A DNA stretch of 64,000 nt, taken from positions 3,534,001 to 3,598,000 of the forward strand of contig NZ_JAUSYZ010000001.1 of assembly GCF_030817195.1 (NCBI RefSeq), in the 5' to 3' direction. This DNA comes from Arthrobacter globiformis (GTDB lineage Bacteria; Actinomycetota; Actinomycetes; Actinomycetales; Micrococcaceae). The position numbers were made by a program, and so were the translations under genes. The notes beneath the pieces are model-generated. The model was given only the letters and a program-made list of their open reading frames with translations. It was not told where the DNA came from and ran no database searches. Below, piece after piece: positions 51,099-60,633 of this stretch; position 1 is the first letter of the stretch, and the number at the start of each line of letters is the position of its first letter.

Positions 51099-52259
51099 GT
51101 GATGCTCGTCGCAGCCTTCCTGATCGCGCTGGGCTTCGGCCTCGTGGCACCGGTGCTGCCACAATTCGCCACCACGTTCGACGTCGGGGCGACGGCCGCC
51201 GCCGTCATCGTCAGTATCTTTGCGCTCATGCGGCTGTTGTTCGCTCCCGCCGGCGGGGCGCTCATCGGCAGGCTGGGCGAACGGCCGGTCTACGTCACCG
51301 GCCTGCTCATCGTGGCGGCGTCCACCGCGGCGTGCGCTTTCGCGCAGAACTACTGGCAGTTGCTGGCGTTCCGCGGGCTGGGCGGCGCCGGATCGGTCAT
51401 GTTTACAGTGGCATCAATGGCGCTGGTCATCAGGCTGGCGCCTCCGGAGAGCCGCGGCCGGGTGTCCGGCGCCTACGCGTCGGCGTTCCTGATTGGCAAT
51501 GTCTGCGGGCCCATCGTCGGCGGCCTGCTGGCCGGCTTCGGCCTGCGCATCCCGTTCCTCGCCTACGCCGGCGCTCTCGTCCTCGCAGCCCTGGTGGTGC
51601 AGACGCAGCTCAGCCATGTTCCCGGCTCAGCCCGCGGCGGGGCAGGGGGCGCACCGGCCATGAAGCTCGGCGAAGCCTTCCGCGACAGCGCGTACCGTGC
51701 AGCCATGCTGTCCAGCTTCGCCAACGGCTGGGCAACGTTCGGCGTTCGCATGGCCACGGTGCCGCTGTTTGCCGTCACGGCCCTGGGCTCCGGGCCCGGG
51801 GCGGCGGGTTGGGCGCTGGCAGTTTTCGCTGCCGGGAATGCCCTCGCCCTGACCGTGTCGGGCCGGCTGGCGGACAGCCTGGGCAGGAAGCCGATGATGG
51901 TGGCCGGGCTCGTGGTCACGGGTGCGGCGACGGCCGGGATCGGCCTGACGCAGGGGCTGGGGTGGTTCCTCGCCGCCTCGATGCTGGCGGGAGTCGGCGC
52001 GGGAATGCTCAACCCGGCACAGCAGGCGGCGGTCGCCGATGTGATCGGCCGCGACCGGTCGGGCGGACCCGTGCTGGCGGCCTACCAGATGACGTCGGAC
52101 ATCGGTGCCATCCTCGGTCCGGTGCTCGTCGGTTTGCTGGCCGACCGGCTGGGTTACAGCTGGGCCTTCACAGCGACAGGCGCCGTGCTGCTCGTCGCCG
52201 CCCTGGGCTGGCTCGCCGCGCGGGAGACGGTACAGCGCCAGCCTGACCCAACTGAGTAG
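51099..52259 (+). CDS. MFS transporter, drug/sugar-exporter type
   Basis: This 386-residue permease has about 12 membrane helices with FAPAGGALIGRLGERPVYV and the repeated SGRLADSLGRKPMM motif in the second half. The frame is open upstream without an ATG or GTG; residues immediately before the GTG at 51099 read DGAPLPRDIK, which is a typical N-terminus for this family. An ATG at 51008 in another frame would join it if the T at 51053 were removed. The true N-terminus is therefore either lost by a one-base insertion or misread. Confidence 0.8.
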   Translation: MMLVAAFLIALGFGLVAPVLPQFATTFDVGATAAAVIVSIFALMRLLFAPAGGALIGRLGERPVYVTGLLIVAASTAACAFAQNYWQLLAFRGLGGAGSVMFTVASMALVIRLAPPESRGRVSGAYASAFLIGNVCGPIVGGLLAGFGLRIPFLAYAGALVLAALVVQTQLSHVPGSARGGAGGAPAMKLGEAFRDSAYRAAMLSSFANGWATFGVRMATVPLFAVTALGSGPGAAGWALAVFAAGNALALTVSGRLADSLGRKPMMVAGLVVTGAATAGIGLTQGLGWFLAASMLAGVGAGMLNPAQQAAVADVIGRDRSGGPVLAAYQMTSDIGAILGPVLVGLLADRLGYSWAFTATGAVLLVAALGWLAARETVQRQPDPTE

Positions 52260-52303
52260 CAGCAGGGGGCGTTCCCAAGGCTGGGAACGCCCCCTGCTGC
52301 TAC
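52256..52303. terminator. Terminator between the exporter and ftsY
   Basis: A perfect 22-bp stem (52256-52277 with 52282-52303) has a 4-base loop. The stop codon of the MFS gene lies in its left arm. It serves both convergent genes. Confidence 0.88.
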
Positions 52304-52319
52304 CTACTTGGGATGCGGG

Positions 52320-53537
52320 CTAGTTCAGGAGGGCGTCGACGAAAGCCTCGGTCTCGAATGGTGCGAGGTCGTCCGCGCCCTCGCCGAGGCCGATGAGCTT
52401 CACGGGTACTCCGAGGCTCTTCTGGATGGCGACGACGATGCCGCCCTTCGCGGTTCCGTCCAGCTTGGTCAGCACGATGCCGGTGATGTTGACAACCTCG
52501 GAGAAGACCCGCGCCTGGTTCAGACCGTTCTGGCCGGTGGTGGCGTCCAGGACCAGGAGGACCTCGTCCACCTCTGCCAGCTTTTCCACGACTCGCTTGA
52601 CCTTGCGGAGCTCGTCCATGAGGCCGACTTTGTTCTGCAGGCGGCCGGCAGTGTCGATCATGACGACGTCGACTTCCTGGTCAATGCCGGCCTTCACGGC
52701 CTCGTATGCGACAGACGCCGGGTCCGCGCCGTCGATGTCGGACTTCACGGTGGGGACCCCCACGCGCTGTCCCCAGGTGGCCAGCTGCTCGGCGGCGGCT
52801 GCGCGGAAGGTGTCGGCAGCGCCGAGCAGGACGTCCTTGTCCTCCGCAACGAGGACGCGGGCCAGCTTTCCCACGGTAGTGGTCTTGCCCACGCCGTTGA
52901 CGCCGACCACCATCATGACGGCGGGCCTGTCCGCGTGCCGTTCGATCCGCAGGCTCCGGTCCATGGACGGGTCCACGATCTTGATGAGCTCTTCCCGGAG
53001 CAGTGCTTTGACGTGCTCAGGGTCGCGGGTGCCCAGGACCTTCACGCGTTCGCGGAGCGCGTCCACCAGCTGCATGGTGGGTTCAGTGCCAAGGTCGGCC
53101 AGGAGCAGGGTCTCCTCCACCTCATCCCAGACGTTCTCATCGATCTTGTCGCTGGAGAGCAGTGCCAGCAGGCCCTTGCCCAGCACGTTGTTGGACTTGA
53201 CCAGGCGCTCCCGGAGGCGGGTGAGCCGCCCGGCCACGGGCAGCGGCGTCTCCACCGCGATGGTCTCCAGGCCGGCCGCGTCATCCGGGACCTCGGCTTC
53301 CAGCGCTTCAAGGTCGACGGCGTCCGGAGCCCGGCGATCTGCAGGCGCGGCAGGCGCAGACGGGCGGTCCTCGAGGAGTGTCCCTCCGCCGCCAAGCGGC
53401 GCAACGGGGTCGTTGGCGTCCCGGGTGCCGGGATACTGCTTGCCGGATTTCCGGGCCTTCATCAGCACCGGGACCAGCCCGCCGATAACTACCAGGGCAG
53501 CAAGAATGGGCAGAAGAATGGGGATGATGTCATTCAC
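52320..53537 (-). CDS. ftsY: Signal recognition particle receptor FtsY
   Basis: This 405-residue GTPase docks the SRP at the membrane. It has an N-terminal membrane helix (about residues 4-26), an acidic linker and the NG domain with VGVNGVGKTTTVGKLARVL, DTAGRLQNK and TKLDGTAKGG. The membrane helix replaces the long acidic domain of E. coli FtsY, as usual in actinobacteria. It lies downstream of smc. Confidence 0.95.
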   Translation of the reverse strand: MNDIIPILLPILAALVVIGGLVPVLMKARKSGKQYPGTRDANDPVAPLGGGGTLLEDRPSAPAAPADRRAPDAVDLEALEAEVPDDAAGLETIAVETPLPVAGRLTRLRERLVKSNNVLGKGLLALLSSDKIDENVWDEVEETLLLADLGTEPTMQLVDALRERVKVLGTRDPEHVKALLREELIKIVDPSMDRSLRIERHADRPAVMMVVGVNGVGKTTTVGKLARVLVAEDKDVLLGAADTFRAAAAEQLATWGQRVGVPTVKSDIDGADPASVAYEAVKAGIDQEVDVVMIDTAGRLQNKVGLMDELRKVKRVVEKLAEVDEVLLVLDATTGQNGLNQARVFSEVVNITGIVLTKLDGTAKGGIVVAIQKSLGVPVKLIGLGEGADDLAPFETEAFVDALLN

Positions 53538-53544
53538 ACCCCTA

Positions 53545-53578
53545 GCTTCTCACAAGCGACAAGCGCTTCTCACAAGCG
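53545..53578. repeat. Two direct copies of a hairpin in the smc-ftsY gap
   Basis: GCTTCTCACAAGCG occurs at 53545-53558 and 53565-53578, 20 bases apart. Each copy can form a small CGCTT/AAGCG-type hairpin. Confidence 0.65.
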
Positions 53579-53623
53579 GCAGGCGGCACGGGCAGCCAAC
53601 GCCGCCGTCGTCCGGGGCGTCTC

Positions 53624-56600
53624 CTAGACGTCCGCTCCCAGCCGCTGGCTGATGACGGTGGACACGCCGTCGCCCCGCATGGTCACGCCGTAGAGTGCGT
53701 CGGCCACCTCCATGGTCCGCTTCTGGTGGGTGATCACGATCAGCTGGCTGGATTCCCGAAGCTCTTCAAAGATCGTAATGAGCCGGCCCAGGTTGGTGTC
53801 ATCGAGGGCGGCTTCCACCTCATCCATGACGTAGAACGGGGAGGGCCGCGCCTTGAAGATGGCCACGAGCAGGGCCACCGCCGTGAGTGACCGCTCACCG
53901 CCGGACAGCAGGGACAGCCGCTTGATCTTCTTGCCCGCGGGCCGGGCCTCCACCTCAATGCCGGTGGTGAGCATGTCCGTGGGGTCGGTCAGGACCAGCC
54001 TGCCCTCGCCGCCGGGGAAAAGCCGGCCGAAGACCCGCACGAACTGGGCCGACGTGTCCGCAAAGGCCTCCGAAAAGACCTTCTGCACACGGTCATCCAC
54101 TTCCTTGATGATGTCCAGCAGGTCCTTGCGGCTGGCCTTGAGGTCCTCCAGCTGGGTGCTGAGGAACTGGTGGCGTTCCTCCAGCGCGGCGAACTCCTCC
54201 AGCGCCAGGGGGTTGACCTTGCCCAGCGATGACAGGTCGCGTTCCGCCTTGCGGAGCCGCTTTTCCTGCTCCGCCCTGACGAACGGCACGCCCTCCACCA
54301 CCGGCTGGCCCGCGGCATCGACCGGCGCCCGCAGCGCGGCCCACTTGTCCTTGGAAGCGGCAGCGGCCACGGGCACCGGCCGGTCCGGCCCGTAGTCTGC
54401 CACGAGCTGGTCTGCGGTCAGTCCCAGCTCCTCCACGGACTTCGTTTCCAGCGCCTCGATCCGGAGCCGCTGCTGGGCACGGGCCAGCTCGTCGCGGTGC
54501 ACCGAGTCGGTCAGTTCCGCCAGTTCGCGGGCCAGCGCGTCGTTGGCAGTGCGGATATCGGCCAGTTCCCGGTCCCGCTGCTCCCGGACCTGCTCGGCGT
54601 GGTCCCGCTCCCCGCTGGCCAGCTCAACGGAAACGTCGCTGAAACGGATCAGCTGCTCCGCGGCGGCCGAGACAGCTGCCGCCCGCTTGGCCTGGATCCT
54701 TCGACGGCGCGCCCGTTCGGCTGCCTGCTCCCGCGCCCGGCGTTCCGAGGCTGCCGCCCGTTCCAGCGAAGTGGCCCTGTTGCGGATGGCCGTGAGCTGT
54801 TCTTCCCGGCCGCGCAGGGACAGGCGGGCTTCCATTTCGGCGGACCGTGCCTTCGATGCGGCCAGGGCCAGCGCGTCCCGCTGCTCCGTGGACGGTTCCT
54901 CCTCGGCGGGGGCGTCCTGGGCCGCCGCCAGCCGGGCGGTCACCGCCGTCAGCGCCTCCTGCTCGGTCACGATGTTTGCCTCGGCGCGGGCCAGTGACGC
55001 GGCCAGCCGGTCGCTTTCGCCGACGGCGCTGCGCAGGACCGAGTTGAGGTGGCCCAGCCGTTCGGCCACCGCTGCCAGCCGGGCATCCGATTCGTGCAGG
55101 CGCTCCAGGGCGGCGTCCGCCCGTTCCTGCGCCGCGGCGCGGCGGCCCTCGGCGCCAGCGAGGGCAAAACGGCACTGTTCCAGCCCGGCGGTGACGGCCG
55201 CCAGGCGGGATGCGGCGTCGTCGACGGCGGCCTGCACCTCAAGCAGGGAAGGCGCCTTCGCGGAACCGCCGGTAACGGTCCAGGCGGTGAACACATCGCC
55301 AGCGAGCGTCACGGCGGTAAGGTCGGGACGCTCGGCGACGAGGACCGCCGCCGTGTCATGGTCCTCGACGACGGCGGTGGCAGCGAGCAGCGTTCGCACG
55401 GCCGCCGACGTAGTTCCGGAGGCGGTCACCAGGTCCACCGCCGGGCGGGCCCCGGCGGGCAGAGTACCTCTGGCGGCATCGCCAGCGGCCGCGGCCGCGG
55501 CAGTTGCCGTTTCGGCGGCGGCGGCCGTTCCTGCAGGTGCCGCCGCTTCGAGCAGCAGCGTGGCCCGGCCGGCGTCGTCCTCCCTGAGGAGGCGCACCAA
55601 TTCTGCCGCCGTTCCTGCATCCCGGACCACGATGGCGTCCGAAGCGCTACCCAGGGCTGCCGCAACGGCTGCCTCATAGCCCGGCTCAACGGTCAGGGCC
55701 GCCGCCAACGGACCGACAGTGCCGGCCACTCCGGCACCGAGGACATGTTCGGAGCCGTCCTTGCGGTTGAGGCCCAGCTGCAGCGCCTCGTGCCGCGCCT
55801 TCAGCGCGTCCCGTTCGCGGACGGCGTCGCGTTCAGTGCTTTTCAGCGAATCGATCTCAGCGAGGATGCCGTCGAGGGCGGCGCGGGCGTCCTCGTATTC
55901 GGCATCCAGGGTTTCCTCGCCGTCCTCGACCCCTGCCACCTGCGATTCGAGCGCGGCGAACTCGGACTGGGCATGCCGGCGCCGCTCATCGCCGGCGGCC
56001 AGGGATTCGCGCAGCCTCCCGACTTCGGCCTGGGCCGATTCCACCTTTGACCGCGCCGCCCCCACCTGGCCGGCCAGGCGTGCCAGGCCCTCACGCCGGT
56101 CGGCGGCGGCCCGCAGCGCGGCGGTGAGCCGCTTCTCTTCGGCCGCGGCGGCATCCTCGGCCGCTGACTTGGCGGCGGCGGCAGCCGTCAGGGCGGCGCG
56201 CCCTTCGAGGATGTCCTTTTCCAGGTCCGCCTGCTCGCCTCTGACCCGTGCGGCTTGCCGCTCCAGCTGTTCCGGGTCCCGGCCCGGCTCCGGCACCGGG
56301 TCTGCGGAGCCGAGCAGGCGGCAGCGTTCCTGGGCCAGGGAGGCAAGCGAACGCAGCCGCTCCCGTCCGGCGGACAGCTGGTACCACGTGTCCCTGGCGG
56401 CGTTCAGCCGGGGGGTCGCCTCCGCAGCGAGCTGCTCCAGTGACGCCTGCCGCCGGCGGCCCTCCTCAAGCTGGGTTTCGACGGCGGCGCGCCGCGCCTT
56501 GAGCGCGGACTCGTCGGCGATGTCCTGTGCAAGGGTGTTCTGGAGCCGGACCAAATCATCGGCCAGCAGCCTGGCCCGGGCATCACGGACCTCGAACTGC

Positions 56601-57253
56601 ACAGTTTGCGCGCGCCGTGCCACCTCTGCCTGCTTGCCCAACGGTGTGAGCTGCCGGCGGATCTCCCCGGTCAGGTCGCTGAGCCGCTGGAGGTTGGCCT
56701 GCATCGCCTCCAGCTTGCGGACGGTCTTTTCCTTGCGCCGCCGGTGTTTGAGGATGCCGGCGGCTTCTTCGATAAAGCCCCTGCGGTCCTCGGGAGTGGC
56801 GTGCAGGACCCGGTCCAGTTGCCCCTGTCCCACGATGACGTGCATTTCGCGGCCGAGTCCGGAGTCGGACAGGAGTTCCTGGATGTCCAGGAGTCGGCAG
56901 GCTGAGCCGTTGATGGCGTACTCGGAACCGCCGGTGCGGAACAGCGTGCGGGAGATGGTGACTTCGCTGTACTCGATCGGCAGTGCGCCGTCGGTGTTGT
57001 CGATGGTGAGCGAGACGTGCGCGCGGCCCAGCGGCGGGCGGCCCGAGGTGCCGGCAAAAATGACGTCCTCCATCTTGCCGCCGCGGAGGGTTTTGGCGCC
57101 CTGCTCCCCCATGACCCAGGCGAGGGCGTCCACCACGTTGGACTTGCCCGAGCCGTTGGGCCCGACGACTGCCGTGACGCCGGGCTCAAAGTCGAACGTC
57201 GTTGCCGACGCAAACGACTTGAAGCCCCGGACGGTCAGACTTTTGAGGTGCAA
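53624..57253 (-). CDS. smc: Chromosome segregation protein SMC
   Basis: This 1209-residue ATPase organises the chromosome with ScpA and ScpB. Walker A is VVGPNGSGKSNVVDALAWVM (about residues 31-50), the hinge lies near residues 510-660, and two long coiled coils flank it. The C-terminal signature LSGGERSLTAVALLVAIF and Walker B FYVMDEVEAALDD complete the ATPase. The hinge region contains an Ala-rich low-complexity insertion (about residues 585-620). Confidence 0.96.
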   Translation of the reverse strand: MHLKSLTVRGFKSFASATTFDFEPGVTAVVGPNGSGKSNVVDALAWVMGEQGAKTLRGGKMEDVIFAGTSGRPPLGRAHVSLTIDNTDGALPIEYSEVTISRTLFRTGGSEYAINGSACRLLDIQELLSDSGLGREMHVIVGQGQLDRVLHATPEDRRGFIEEAAGILKHRRRKEKTVRKLEAMQANLQRLSDLTGEIRRQLTPLGKQAEVARRAQTVQFEVRDARARLLADDLVRLQNTLAQDIADESALKARRAAVETQLEEGRRRQASLEQLAAEATPRLNAARDTWYQLSAGRERLRSLASLAQERCRLLGSADPVPEPGRDPEQLERQAARVRGEQADLEKDILEGRAALTAAAAAKSAAEDAAAAEEKRLTAALRAAADRREGLARLAGQVGAARSKVESAQAEVGRLRESLAAGDERRRHAQSEFAALESQVAGVEDGEETLDAEYEDARAALDGILAEIDSLKSTERDAVRERDALKARHEALQLGLNRKDGSEHVLGAGVAGTVGPLAAALTVEPGYEAAVAAALGSASDAIVVRDAGTAAELVRLLREDDAGRATLLLEAAAPAGTAAAAETATAAAAAAGDAARGTLPAGARPAVDLVTASGTTSAAVRTLLAATAVVEDHDTAAVLVAERPDLTAVTLAGDVFTAWTVTGGSAKAPSLLEVQAAVDDAASRLAAVTAGLEQCRFALAGAEGRRAAAQERADAALERLHESDARLAAVAERLGHLNSVLRSAVGESDRLAASLARAEANIVTEQEALTAVTARLAAAQDAPAEEEPSTEQRDALALAASKARSAEMEARLSLRGREEQLTAIRNRATSLERAAASERRAREQAAERARRRRIQAKRAAAVSAAAEQLIRFSDVSVELASGERDHAEQVREQRDRELADIRTANDALARELAELTDSVHRDELARAQQRLRIEALETKSVEELGLTADQLVADYGPDRPVPVAAAASKDKWAALRAPVDAAGQPVVEGVPFVRAEQEKRLRKAERDLSSLGKVNPLALEEFAALEERHQFLSTQLEDLKASRKDLLDIIKEVDDRVQKVFSEAFADTSAQFVRVFGRLFPGGEGRLVLTDPTDMLTTGIEVEARPAGKKIKRLSLLSGGERSLTAVALLVAIFKARPSPFYVMDEVEAALDDTNLGRLITIFEELRESSQLIVITHQKRTMEVADALYGVTMRGDGVSTVISQRLGADV

Positions 57254-57374
57254 GGTTTTTCAGATCTCCATAAGTGGCGGCAGCGGCTGCTTGTCCTCCA
57301 CCAAATCTAGTGGCAAGCGGGCCGGGATCCCCGGATTTACGGCCCTCCGGCCCCTCCGAACAGGGTGGCAATTG

Positions 57375-58346
57375 TCACCAGCGGCCGTTGCGCGGCCGCG
57401 GCTGGCACACGGGGCAAGTGTAGGAGGAACGGTTCATGAACTGTTCGCGCTTCAGAATGCTGCGGATCCCCGCGGCAGCGCAGCGCCGGCATTCCTCCCC
57501 CTCCCTGCCGTAGGCGTTGAGGGACCGCTCAAAGTAACCGGACGCCCCGTTGACGTTGACGTACAGGGAATCGAAGCTGGTGCCGCCGGCGGCCAGGGCA
57601 TCGCTCATCACGTCGCGGGCAGCGGCGAGGACGCGCTCGGCGTCGGCCCGCCGGAGGGTGTCGGTGGGCCGGGCATAGTGCAGCTTGGCCCGCCATAGGG
57701 CTTCGTCGGCGTAGATGTTGCCGATCCCGGAGACGAGCCCCTGGTCCAGCAGCGCGCGTTTCAGCCCGGTTTTTCGCTTCCGGAGACGGCGGTAGAAGGT
57801 GTCAAAGGAAAAATGCGGGTCCAGGGGGTCGCGCGCGATGTGCGCGGCTTCCTCGGCGATGACCGGCACCGGGTCCTCCGCGGTCCCGCCGGGCCCGCCG
57901 TCGTCCGTGGGAACGAGCGTGGTGACGAAGAGGCCGCCGAAGATCCGCTGGTCCACGAACCGCAGCTGCTCCGGCATGGTTCCCGCCGGGCTCAGGCGCA
58001 GGCGGATTTTCAGGTGTTTCTCGTCCGGAACAGAGCTGTCCTGCATCAGGAGCTGCCCGCTCATGCCGAGGTGGGCCATGAGCGCGATGCCCGGCAGCCC
58101 TGAACCGCCGGGATCTGTAGCAGTGCGCGGCGCGCCGTCCTCCTGCAGTGGCATCCAGAGGAACTTGCCGCGGCGGACGACGTCGAGGACTGTGGCCCCC
58201 TCAAGGTTCCCGGCGAAATCCTCCGGTCCCAGGGCGTGCCGGCGAACGGACCTCGGGTCAACCACGTCGACGCCGGTGATGGTCCGGCCGCGGACCCAGT
58301 TGACCAGGCCGCGGCGGACCACCTCGACTTCGGGAAGTTCAGGCAC
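57375..58346 (-). CDS. mutM: Formamidopyrimidine-DNA glycosylase
   Basis: This 323-residue enzyme excises oxidised purines. The catalytic N-terminus PELPEVEVVRRGL, the H2TH region (GLVSGIGNIYADEALWRA) and the C-terminal zinc finger (CRRCAAAG, then CPVC) are all present. It has an insertion near residues 155-175 compared with E. coli. It begins six bases after rnc. Confidence 0.94.
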   Translation of the reverse strand: MPELPEVEVVRRGLVNWVRGRTITGVDVVDPRSVRRHALGPEDFAGNLEGATVLDVVRRGKFLWMPLQEDGAPRTATDPGGSGLPGIALMAHLGMSGQLLMQDSSVPDEKHLKIRLRLSPAGTMPEQLRFVDQRIFGGLFVTTLVPTDDGGPGGTAEDPVPVIAEEAAHIARDPLDPHFSFDTFYRRLRKRKTGLKRALLDQGLVSGIGNIYADEALWRAKLHYARPTDTLRRADAERVLAAARDVMSDALAAGGTSFDSLYVNVNGASGYFERSLNAYGREGEECRRCAAAGIRSILKREQFMNRSSYTCPVCQPRPRNGRW

Positions 58347-58352
58347 GGGGGC

Positions 58353-59108
58353 TTAGCTGCCCGCGGCGGGTTCCGACGGGGCCGCCGTTGCGTTCTCCGC
58401 TGCAGACTCCGCGCCGGACACTTTGACTTCGGCACCCGAGAGCTTCCGCCAGGCATCCGCCGCAGCTTCCTGCTCGGCTTCCTTCTTGGAGTGGCCGGAG
58501 CCCTTTCCGTAGGCGGTTCCACCGATCTGGAGGACGGCGACGAAAGTGCGCGCGTGGTCCGGGCCGGAGCCCTCGACGGCGTAGTAGATGCTGCCCAGCT
58601 GCCGTCCCGCGGCCAGTTCCTGGATGCTGGTTTTCCAGTCCGTGCCGGCGCCCAGGGCGGCGGCGTCCTTCAGGAGCGGCCCGATGAGGCGCATCACCAG
58701 CTGGCGGGCGGTCTCGATGTCGTTGGACACGTAGGTGGCGCCAATGAGGGCCTCCATGGTGTCGGCCAGAATCGAGGCCTTGTTCTTGCCTTCGGTGAGC
58801 TTCTCCCCCTGGCCGAGGTAAATGTAGTCCCCGATGCCCAGGCTGCGGCCGATACCGGCGAGGGCGCGGGTACTCACCACGGCCGACCGGCGCTTGGCCA
58901 GGTCGCCCTCGGGGAGCGTCGGGTTGTCGCGGTACAGCGCATCGGTAACGGAGAACCCCAGGATGGAATCACCCAGGAACTCAAGGCGCTCGTTGGTGGG
59001 TATGCCGCCGTTTTCGTAGGCGTACGAACGGTGTGTCAGAGCAAGACGAAGCGTCCCGGCGTCAATGAAGACACCGAGACGCTTCAGAAGCTCTTCAGTT
59101 GAAGACAT
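58353..59108 (-). CDS. rnc: Ribonuclease III
   Basis: This 251-residue double-strand RNase has the signature NERLEFLGDSILGFSVTD with the catalytic acidic residues and a C-terminal dsRNA-binding domain (VAVLQIGGTAYGKGSGHSKK). It ends in an acidic/Ala-rich tail. It follows rpmF in the rpmF-rnc-mutM-smc-ftsY cluster. Confidence 0.95.
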   Translation of the reverse strand: MSSTEELLKRLGVFIDAGTLRLALTHRSYAYENGGIPTNERLEFLGDSILGFSVTDALYRDNPTLPEGDLAKRRSAVVSTRALAGIGRSLGIGDYIYLGQGEKLTEGKNKASILADTMEALIGATYVSNDIETARQLVMRLIGPLLKDAAALGAGTDWKTSIQELAAGRQLGSIYYAVEGSGPDHARTFVAVLQIGGTAYGKGSGHSKKEAEQEAAADAWRKLSGAEVKVSGAESAAENATAAPSEPAAGS

Positions 59109-59129
59109 CCTGATCAGCTTTGAGGCCGA

Positions 59130-59333
59130 TTAGACGTCCGCGACCTTGCGGCCCTTGTACTCAAGGAACAGCGCAGTGCCAGCCGAGTCGGTAACGACCT
59201 TTGCCTGGTGCGGCAGGCTGTAGGTGACCTGGCCGTTCTCGACGGTCTTCACCAGGTGGGGGGCAGTTGCCTTCCACTGGGAGCGGCGGGCGCGGGTATT
59301 CGAGCGAGACATTTTCCGCTTGGGAACAGCCAC
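59130..59333 (-). CDS. rpmF: 50S ribosomal protein L32
   Basis: This 67-residue protein begins AVPKRKMSRSNTRARRSQWK. It lacks the C-terminal CxxC zinc pairs, so it is the zinc-free form, as is common in actinobacteria. Confidence 0.94.
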   Translation of the reverse strand: MAVPKRKMSRSNTRARRSQWKATAPHLVKTVENGQVTYSLPHQAKVVTDSAGTALFLEYKGRKVADV

Positions 59334-59369
59334 GGCTAACTCATTTCTCTCTAGAAAAACACTTACAAA

Positions 59370-59894
59370 TCAATTTTGCCGGTCAGGCTTAGCCAGATCA
59401 GCTAGGGCAGCCCAGCGAGGATCTACGACCTCGTGGTGGTGCCCCGGCTCGTCTTCCAGGCGCGCTCCGCATTCGGAACACAGGCCCTGGCAGTCTTCCC
59501 GGCACACCGGCTGGAACGGCAGCATGGTAACAACCGCGTCCCGCAACACCGGCTCAAGATCGATCAGATCGTGCTCGACTCGACGTTGCTCTTCATCGTC
59601 TTCCCCGTCGGAAAGCAGTACGCCTTCGTAGAGGAAAAGTTCTTGCACATTGACCTCAAGGTCATACGCAAGGGGATCCAGGCATCGGCCGCACTCACCT
59701 TTTACTTCGGTGAAGGCAGTACCTGATACCAGAATTCCTTCGTGTACGGCCTCAAGCTTCAGGTCGAGCTCGATATCCGAGCCTTCCTGGACGCCAATGA
59801 GCGCCACGCCGAGATCCCCCGGCGCGGGTACATGTTCCGTCAGTGTACGCATGCTCCCCGGACTGCGTCCGAGGTCCTTGACATCTAGCATCAA
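59370..59894 (-). CDS. DUF177 (YceD) family protein
   Basis: This protein of about 174 residues is the usual partner of rpmF. It has CGRCLDP and CREDCQGLCSECG cysteine motifs and the N-terminal LDVKDLGRSPGSMR. The start is uncertain. No ribosome binding site precedes the TTG at 59894 or the ATG at 59891, but AGGAG lies five bases before an in-frame ATT at 59918, which would add the family-like residues before SPLMLD. Function is unknown, perhaps in 23S rRNA accumulation as in E. coli. Confidence 0.88.
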   Translation of the reverse strand: MMLDVKDLGRSPGSMRTLTEHVPAPGDLGVALIGVQEGSDIELDLKLEAVHEGILVSGTAFTEVKGECGRCLDPLAYDLEVNVQELFLYEGVLLSDGEDDEEQRRVEHDLIDLEPVLRDAVVTMLPFQPVCREDCQGLCSECGARLEDEPGHHHEVVDPRWAALADLAKPDRQN

Positions 59895-60062
59895 GGGCGA
59901 ACTTGCATCTCGCTTAATGAGAACTCCTGTTGAACATATGACCGACGTACCATCTTAGCCTGAACTCCCTGACGGACTCAAACCGGATGCCACGCCGGGG
60001 CACGCGGCCGGCGTGCACCGGAAACGTACCGCATAAGCCTACCCCCTGGAGGGCTGGCCGGC

Positions 60063-60542
60063 CTAAGGCGCGCCGCCCGCAAGAAGGCGTTTCAACACGG
60101 ACCTGGGAACGTACTCGGACACGCTCCCGCCCAGGGAGGCCACTTCCTTGATGAGGGTGGACGACAGGTGAAGGTAGTGCGCCTCCGCGGGAAGGAACAC
60201 CGTCTCCACTCCGCTTAGCTGGCGGTTCATCGTCGCCATGGGAAGCTCGTAGTCAAAGTCCGACGACGACCGCAGCCCCTTCACGATGGCGGACACGCCG
60301 CGCTGCCGGCAGTACTCCGCCAGCAGGCCCTCCCCGACGGGTTCCACGACGATGCCCCGGAGGGAGGCCAGCGTCTCCCGTGCCATCTCGATCCGTTCCT
60401 CCAAAGGAAAGCGGTACTTCTTGGCATAGTTGGTGGACACGGCGACGATCACTTCATCAAAGAGGCTCGCGGCTCTGGCGATGACCTCGAGGTGTCCATT
60501 GTGGATGGGGTCGAAGGAGCCAGGGCATACGGCGCGTCTCAT
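60063..60542 (-). CDS. coaD: Phosphopantetheine adenylyltransferase
   Basis: This 159-residue enzyme makes dephospho-CoA. The nucleotide-binding PGSFDPIHNGHLEVIARA and the later KGLRSSSDFDYELPMATMNR and LSSTLIKEVA motifs are intact. It is divergent from the aminotransferase. Confidence 0.95.
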   Translation of the reverse strand: MRRAVCPGSFDPIHNGHLEVIARAASLFDEVIVAVSTNYAKKYRFPLEERIEMARETLASLRGIVVEPVGEGLLAEYCRQRGVSAIVKGLRSSSDFDYELPMATMNRQLSGVETVFLPAEAHYLHLSSTLIKEVASLGGSVSEYVPRSVLKRLLAGGAP

Positions 60543-60633
60543 GCTCCGAACCTACCGTATCGGCGGGCCGGGATACCATGACTTGGGCACCGGCCGCCTC
60601 GGGGCCGGGGCTGAACAGACAGGCAGGAAACCA

